Source of the DNA: a virus
DNA: 64,000 bases
Direction: 5' to 3' (one strand)
IMG/VR virus record: IMGVR_UViG_3300018080_000118
Coordinates: 62,001-126,000 of that record
Shown here: positions 61,001 to 64,000 of the stretch, in pieces
Layout of the letters: every line of letters starts with the position of its first letter
How positions within the stretch are numbered: the stretch's first letter is position 1
The notes under the pieces: generated by a model
Seen by the model: the letters and a program-made list of their open reading frames with translations, nothing else
What the model was told of the DNA's origin: nothing
Databases searched by the model: none
Program-made: the position numbers and the translations under genes

Positions 61001-61349
61001 GCCCACGCCCGAAGAGTTCTGGCTGATGGTGCCGCGCAACCCCCAGGACGAGAATACGATCTTCGACTTCATCGTGGACGAGTGGGAGATGTTTCCTGAG
61101 CTCAAAGACAGTCTGGTGTCGGCACCCAATCAGCTGCAGCAGCTCTTCCGTCAAGGTCTTGGCAGCCTAGGCATCGACGTTCCCGACGTCAGCGCCAGTC
61201 CAGGTGATCCGATTGTGCAGCAGCTCCGAGCAGAGGCGAAGCAGTCTGACCACCCTTCCGCTCGCTACCTATTTCGATCTGCGCGACAAGAGATTATACT
61301 TAACTACTCCAAGAGACATTTTGGTCCGAGGGCATTCGATGGCCGCTGA
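58020..61349 (+). CDS. Large baseplate hub-like protein
   Basis: 1109 residues, the longest product in the window. The N-terminus (LSDWRVFIDGVEVPHQGFTITCGRNSYATGQLYLEPDK) resembles the beta start of phage hub proteins. A coiled-coil section around 570-630 (EAEKLDKKFQKERDSRSSQ ...) is followed by more mixed domains. No lysozyme or glycosidase signature is apparent. The end overlaps the sigma factor gene by 11 bases. Hub is favoured by position after the tube-end proteins. Confidence 0.6.
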   Translation: MPRLERKLSDWRVFIDGVEVPHQGFTITCGRNSYATGQLYLEPDKVVHEFRPNSLIHFFFWDSTDPRQDELDKYKLYMEVELLGPGHSKTPQHRSMAVHFAGLFRIFSRHRMFMSSIGQSFQTPYITGGYAIPSIAQGVSGRGDSFSFLALAKSFDPDNAGTPGDKAPFRTNPDSNFAERLLPLIAYLSSYNGSQRLSVIRSRLLNKIAAVPDSTIGGMIPATLSNLAFQQLKGQIRADHTYLDLFTHFCGQAFHSWYQVPTPYYAPRDKKLKIPDAQTGQLVEFPAQPGDKGNILKMPQIKEADLDIFSFVRDYYRNDYILAPELFYAMPPPCNFIMPEDIDQLSYQRTYDNEPTRVILNEKYFSQGKAAYFAPSTILRSMPEQDRSRVTAAEFFSSNLNGLGQATTAGSSNSPYQAAPHVNNKTAGSVNLLSVLSEDEIEKGIICRRDTNPFELFTAVARYFDDKEDLTQAFASEKNRAERINQKGLSDYERIMTTLADYRYQLGKAERNASVSCRGLRWIAPGFSTMIFDNDSSYLAFVESTTLTVDIATGNETTNVGLSRVRTIPRVTKKEAEKLDKKFQKERDSRSSQYGEISGKYQAKITAVEGHIREFEKAMRNVSGYVTSLDLLSRREVSSAGFTPETKLLALKIRAFGGDVTVPAATLAPLQAAATSLNSMATPIRSALYGGQRSETAERFYQDENLTTKASLPGKATETRTKSITVFSEERGTYKYTKTFTTRERYERGDYTSYAGMDFPVFLDAQLDPSVFVVSDDAQTVTLTREILKTMKVQGEQLGRQILSFLRAQEKALQTASDEGTVADVDTLGDNAIATAVKAAELNEDYVRSYFSELTGFQLPPTWFNKGFLLTRTIDKIYQALLGTQPFYGSDTEFGKDLQGADPSSELTAKTLYDEYGNFLRIVDRLFPILDDDSGISPRRTGGSTKWEELSQQPETEIGPGPWVDQNVQSRVATSLRQFLDMHALKLEKQMSDQPTPEEFWLMVPRNPQDENTIFDFIVDEWEMFPELKDSLVSAPNQLQQLFRQGLGSLGIDVPDVSASPGDPIVQQLRAEAKQSDHPSARYLFRSARQEIILNYSKRHFGPRAFDGR

Positions 61350-62040
61350 TCCTGATCTCGATCTTATCAAGAGAGCGCAGCGAGGCGACATCCTGGCGCG
61401 CAACGAGCTGCTACGCAAGTACAAGCCCATGCTTAACCGCATGACCATGGCCTACGTGCGGGCTCCTGTCCCTTCCGCAGCTATCCAGGGCGAGGCCATG
61501 AAGATCTTCATGACGGCCTTGACGCGCTACAATCCGCGCCAGAAGGTCCTTTTCAAGACTTTCCTGGAGACGCAGCTTAGAGGGCTCTACCGCTACGTGA
61601 ACGCGAACAAGAACGTGGCTCGTGTGCCTGAGCACCGCATCCTCCAGATCCGCCGCTTCCAACAGGCCAAGAACCTGCTGTTCGCCACGAAGGATAGGGA
61701 ACCCACACACGACGAGATGGCCGATCACCTGGGCTGGAGCCAGCAGCAGGTCCAGATGATGGACACGGCTCTCTCGCGCAAGGACCTCTCTGTCACACAG
61801 GCTGCCGAGTCCGGCATCGCCGACCCAGCCACCTTCTACAACCGCATGGGCGAGACCTTCGAGTTCATGTACTTCCAGATGACGCCAGAGGAGAAGCTGG
61901 TCTATGACTACTCCCTGGGTGCTCACGGGAAGAAGAAGCTGAAGTCTGTGTCGGCCATCTCCAAGGCGACACGCATCCCGCCTGACCGCATCTACTCCAT
62001 CAAGCGGCGTCTGGCCAAGAACGTCATGTCTGTGGTCTAG
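61339..62040 (+). CDS. Sigma-70 family sigma factor (second)
   Basis: 233 residues from the ATG at 61339, overlapping the hub-like gene. Region 2 is LIKRAQRGDILARNELLRKYKPMLNRMTMAYV with FKTFLETQLRGLYRY; region 3 REPTHDEMADHLGWSQQQVQMM; region 4 MTPEEKLVYDYSL ... SVSAISKATRIPPDRIYSIKRRLAK (helix-turn-helix). Region 1 is absent. It ends the right-arm operon at a bidirectional terminator, and as a late-operon gene it may drive late promoters. It is distinct in sequence from the factor at 20868. Confidence 0.85.
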   Translation: MAADPDLDLIKRAQRGDILARNELLRKYKPMLNRMTMAYVRAPVPSAAIQGEAMKIFMTALTRYNPRQKVLFKTFLETQLRGLYRYVNANKNVARVPEHRILQIRRFQQAKNLLFATKDREPTHDEMADHLGWSQQQVQMMDTALSRKDLSVTQAAESGIADPATFYNRMGETFEFMYFQMTPEEKLVYDYSLGAHGKKKLKSVSAISKATRIPPDRIYSIKRRLAKNVMSVV

Positions 62041-62042
62041 GT

Positions 62043-62070
62043 AAAATAAGGGGCGTGAGCCCCCTATTTT
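62043..62070. terminator. Bidirectional terminator
   Basis: AAAATAAGGGGC, GTGA, GCCCCCTATTTT. With A-runs on one side and T-runs on the other, it serves both the sigma gene and the convergent lipoprotein gene. Confidence 0.82.
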
Positions 62071-62279
62071 CCGTAGTATTCCCTGTCTCGCCTGGTTTGT
62101 TCTTCCTGAAACTTGCGGTAGAGCTCGTCGTTCTCCGCTTGCTCGCGAGCACGCCGCTCGCGATCTTCGCGATTGGCGCGCTCTTCCCACGTTTCAGGTC
62201 CTCGTGGCTTTTCTTCTTTGGGGCAGCCACATAGTAACCCCATGAGACAGAGAGCTACAGTTACCAAGAGAATCCTCAT
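62064..62279 (-). CDS. Small lipoprotein (spanin-like?)
   Basis: 71 residues. A 15-residue hydrophobic signal with a lipobox-like LCGC (C19) is followed by a highly charged coiled-coil (about 25-70). Size and layout are like outer-membrane spanin subunits of phages, but no inner-membrane partner is seen nearby, so a host-surface lipoprotein is possible. The end runs into the terminator. Confidence 0.66.
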   Translation of the reverse strand: MRILLVTVALCLMGLLCGCPKEEKPRGPETWEERANREDRERRAREQAENDELYRKFQEEQTRRDREYYGK

Positions 62280-62439
62280 AGCTTCCTCCTAGAAAAAGAA
62301 TGCTCGCTGGTGAATTCCACGCGGTATAGAGATGGCCATCGTCACCGGTGAAGTCCCAAATGGTGTCGCCATGTGCCATGGTGCGGATGTGCCGCACGTC
62401 TTCTCCCGCCTGGCACTCGTACTTGAGCTGAGAGATCAT
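62194..62439 (-). CDS. Unknown small protein overlapping lipoprotein
   Basis: 81 residues. The first 55 read as a folded beta-rich segment (QLKYECQAGEDVRHIRTMAHGDTIWDF); the rest lies in the lipoprotein gene in another frame. The 86-base overlap lowers confidence. Confidence 0.48.
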   Translation of the reverse strand: MISQLKYECQAGEDVRHIRTMAHGDTIWDFTGDDGHLYTAWNSPASILFLGGSYEDSLGNCSSLSHGVTMWLPQRRKATRT

Positions 62440-62454
62440 GAAGGTTTTGGGCTC

Positions 62455-63042
62455 TCACCGTTCCTCCGTGCCTCTAAGTGATACTCCGTTGTCGCGAAGA
62501 TACCGCCTTACGTAGACCAGCGCCGCCACGCCAAAGCCCTTGAGTTTTAGAAGATCTTCAGCGGTGTGCTCCAGAAGATCTCCAATGGTCTTGATGCCCA
62601 CCTTATTGAGCGCATTCCTCGCGTGGACGGGTAAATTCGCTTCGCTAGTTTTGATGCTCCTCAGGGCTGCGCGTGTCTGTATGCGCCATCTTTTGACCTT
62701 CTCGGCGAGCTCCTGCGTCATCGTGGTCGTTCCAAATAGCTCATCTGCTAGCCAGCCACGCGCGAGTAGTGCCTCAACAAGGTCCGCTTTGTGCAGCTGC
62801 AGTTCGTCGAGGTTGTAGCTCCGGTCTGTGGGAGGTTCGGACGAGGCGCTCATTTTTACGTAAATGACGAGTCGTTTTCGATGACAATCCCACTCGGGCT
62901 GTTGTTGGACGACGCCGTGACAATTATCATCTAACCAGATGACAGTGTCTTGGTACGGCACAAACGGCATCTCCGTCGCCCAGGACAGATAGACGATGTT
63001 CTGGCTGTCTAGCTCGATGCAAGTAGAAAGGGTTATCTCCAT
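62455..63042 (-). CDS. RNA polymerase alpha-CTD-like domain protein
   Basis: 195 residues. Residues about 133-191 (EANLPVHARNALNKVG, then IKTIGDLLEHTAEDLLKLKG, then FGVAALVYVRRYLRDNG) follow the alpha subunit C-terminal domain of bacterial RNA polymerase: an AxNAL-like helix, a GI-K-T-I-x-D-L segment and a K-G-F-G hairpin. The N-terminal 70 residues are a beta-rich domain, and a helical linker joins them. Alone, a domain of this kind can bind DNA or transcription factors, so the protein could alter host RNA polymerase recruitment. The start at 63042 follows ATTGGAGGAAATAGT. Confidence 0.72.
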   Translation of the reverse strand: MEITLSTCIELDSQNIVYLSWATEMPFVPYQDTVIWLDDNCHGVVQQQPEWDCHRKRLVIYVKMSASSEPPTDRSYNLDELQLHKADLVEALLARGWLADELFGTTTMTQELAEKVKRWRIQTRAALRSIKTSEANLPVHARNALNKVGIKTIGDLLEHTAEDLLKLKGFGVAALVYVRRYLRDNGVSLRGTEER

Positions 63043-63077
63043 ACTATTTCCTCCAATGAAAAAGAACTGAACGTCCC

Positions 63078-63106
63078 TTGCATAGATCCTAAGGTCTCTT
63101 CATAAT
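63078..63106 (+). promoter_or_regulatory. Sigma-70-like promoter
   Basis: TTGCAT (63078-63083), 17 bases, CATAAT (63101-63106). The near-palindrome copy g begins 11 bases downstream. Faces the gene at 63138. Confidence 0.55.
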
Positions 63107-63117
63107 CCTTATGACTC

Positions 63118-63138
63118 AGACCACTCCCGGAGTTGTCA
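63118..63138 (+). promoter_or_regulatory. Dispersed 21-bp near-palindrome, copy g
   Basis: The plus strand reads AGACCACTCC, C, GGAGTTGTCA; the minus strand reads TGACAACTCC, G, GGAGTGGTCT. It lies between divergent genes. Its last base is the A of the ATG at 63138, and GGAGT supplies that gene's ribosome site. Confidence 0.66.
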
Positions 63139-63416
63139 TGGCGGTTATGCCAGAATTCAGAACCGTGCGCCTCGTACAGCAGAGCGAGTGGTACGGCCCG
63201 CAGTACCTCAACAAAGCTCAGCCGGGGGATCTCTTGCTCCTCGGTGATGTGTCTCAGCGGCCTGGCGGCTTCCTTCGTATCAAGAAGGCGTCGGTCTTTA
63301 TCACCGTGACACACGAGCAGGTGTGGGCGGGGAAGTTCGTGGAGTGGCCACGGCCGAGGGATGGGATCAAGGGCTTCTACATCCGGGGCAATCGCGTGGT
63401 GTTCGAGGCTGCGTAA
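63138..63416 (+). CDS. Unknown small protein under a promoter with near-palindrome
   Basis: 92 residues from the ATG at 63138 (GGAGT 5 bases upstream). Beta-rich (FRTVRLVQQSEWYGPQYLNKAQPGDLLLLG). No family. It is the only plus-strand gene in the final kilobase, with its own promoter and terminator. Confidence 0.68.
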   Translation: MAVMPEFRTVRLVQQSEWYGPQYLNKAQPGDLLLLGDVSQRPGGFLRIKKASVFITVTHEQVWAGKFVEWPRPRDGIKGFYIRGNRVVFEAA

Positions 63417-63418
63417 AA

Positions 63419-63446
63419 GAGAAGGCCAGAGCCTTCTCATTTTTCG
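63419..63446 (+). terminator. Terminator after the small plus-strand gene
   Basis: GAGAAGGC, CAGA, GCCTTCTC, ATTTTT. The A-run on the left lets it serve the convergent gene too. Confidence 0.78.
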
Positions 63447-63880
63447 AACTTCTTTTTGAGACGCTCGAACTCTTTCCGTTCACGCTCTTCGCGAGCCTTT
63501 CTCTTTTTGGCTTCGCGTTTCTTGGCGGCAGCTTTGGCGTTCTTGTTTCTCTCCAGCCTCTTCTGTAGCTCCTCTTTAGTCTCCAGGCGGTACCCATATA
63601 GCTCGTTCTCCACGCCGCCTTCATAGTCCGGCCTAGGGTCAATGGTGACTTGGCGATACCCCTGCTCTTCATAGTAGTCGCGCACCATTTGAAGGCGGTC
63701 CATTACCTCAGAGATAGGGCCTAGAAAAGCGCCCTCATCGTACAGGCTGAAGATGACGCTGCTGACGCCCAACTTAGCGTCGCCTTGCTTGTACTGCGTG
63801 GTGGCCAGCTGCTTCCTGATCCACTTGCGTCCATCTTTCCTCGGGGTGAGCGTGTCCTTCGTCCTCTTCTTCTTCGACAT
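63437..63880 (-). CDS. Unknown protein with basic coiled-coil end
   Basis: 147 residues. N-terminal 90 mixed (VIFSLYDEGAFLGPISEVMDRLQMVRDYYEE), C-terminal 55 K/R/E-rich coiled coil (KRLERNKNAKAAAKKREAKKRK). It overlaps the preceding gene by one base (TGATG). Function unknown. Confidence 0.72.
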   Translation of the reverse strand: MSKKKRTKDTLTPRKDGRKWIRKQLATTQYKQGDAKLGVSSVIFSLYDEGAFLGPISEVMDRLQMVRDYYEEQGYRQVTIDPRPDYEGGVENELYGYRLETKEELQKRLERNKNAKAAAKKREAKKRKAREERERKEFERLKKKFEK

Positions 63881-64000
63881 CAGTCTTCCTCCTCTTCGGC
63901 GAGGTGCCCGAATTCTTCGTAGATCTCGCCGCAGAGGCGCACGAGTCTCTTCATGGCCGCTTTTTCGTCTTCGTCCATGTCTTCGAACTCGTCCTCTGTC
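63880..64000 (-). CDS. Partial acidic protein, cut by window end
   Basis: The last 39 residues are visible: EDMDEDEKAAMKRLVRLCG and a helix ending EEFGHLAEEEED. The frame is open to the window edge. Too short for a family. Confidence 0.6.
   Translation of the reverse strand, partial: TEDEFEDMDEDEKAAMKRLVRLCGEIYEEFGHLAEEEED

Noticed and set aside
5545-63138. The near-palindrome as a promoter (TGACA as -35)
   Set aside because: No -10 hexamer is found at 16-18 bases after TGACA in the copies I checked.
1-64000. tRNA or rRNA genes
   Set aside because: I saw no cloverleaf-like segment or rRNA sequence in the few non-coding gaps.

Overview
The window is a contiguous piece of a large, GC-rich, double-stranded DNA tailed-phage genome. 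It is almost wall-to-wall coding, with 1-4 base gene overlaps, strong Shine-Dalgarno sites and no host-type metabolic genes. A large terminase, a probable tail sheath, tape-measure chaperones made by frameshifting, a complete replisome and two sigma factors point to a large contractile-tailed (myovirus-like) phage. The host cannot be named from sequence alone. Sigma-70-like promoter elements, a lipoprotein signal and canonical ribosome sites fit a bacterium.

Layout. (1) 1-20871, plus strand: packaging, head, neck and first tail module, in the order terminase large subunit, several unidentified head-associated proteins, a probable head maturation protease, small acidic proteins, a decoration-like protein, the major capsid protein with its own promoter and terminator, neck/connector proteins, an HK97-gp10-like protein, a very large tail sheath candidate and a tube-like protein. 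(2) 20868-51466, minus strand: regulation and DNA metabolism. It carries a sigma factor, a RuvC-like resolvase, two RNase H-fold proteins, a PD-(D/E)XK nuclease, a family-4 uracil-DNA glycosylase, a UvsX/RecA-like recombinase, a UvsW-like helicase, a family A DNA polymerase split into two genes with a third gene between them, an acidic-tailed ssDNA-binding protein candidate, a DnaG-like primase, a DnaB-like helicase and an HTH initiator whose own coding sequence holds four iterons. It ends with a ubiquitin-like conjugation cassette (E2-like, JAB/JAMM, E1/ThiF, beta-grasp modifier) and a retron-type reverse transcriptase. (3) 51644-62040, plus strand: tail chaperone pair with a -1 frameshift signal, tape measure, baseplate proteins and a second sigma factor. 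(4) 62043-64000: mostly minus-strand small genes, including a lipoprotein and a protein ending in an RNA polymerase alpha-CTD-like domain.

How it fits together. Replication could start at the iterons inside the initiator gene and use the phage helicase, primase, split polymerase and SSB. The recombinase, helicase, resolvase and nucleases would handle recombination-dependent replication and processing before packaging. Two sigma factors plus an alpha-CTD-like protein suggest host RNA polymerase is reprogrammed in stages. Seven copies of a 21-bp near-palindrome, always oriented with local transcription and mostly lying at gene starts, look like a phage-wide regulatory element. The most distinctive parts are the ubiquitin-like cassette, this dispersed palindrome, the lambda-O-style origin and the split polymerase. 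No portal protein was recognised; it may lie upstream of the window.
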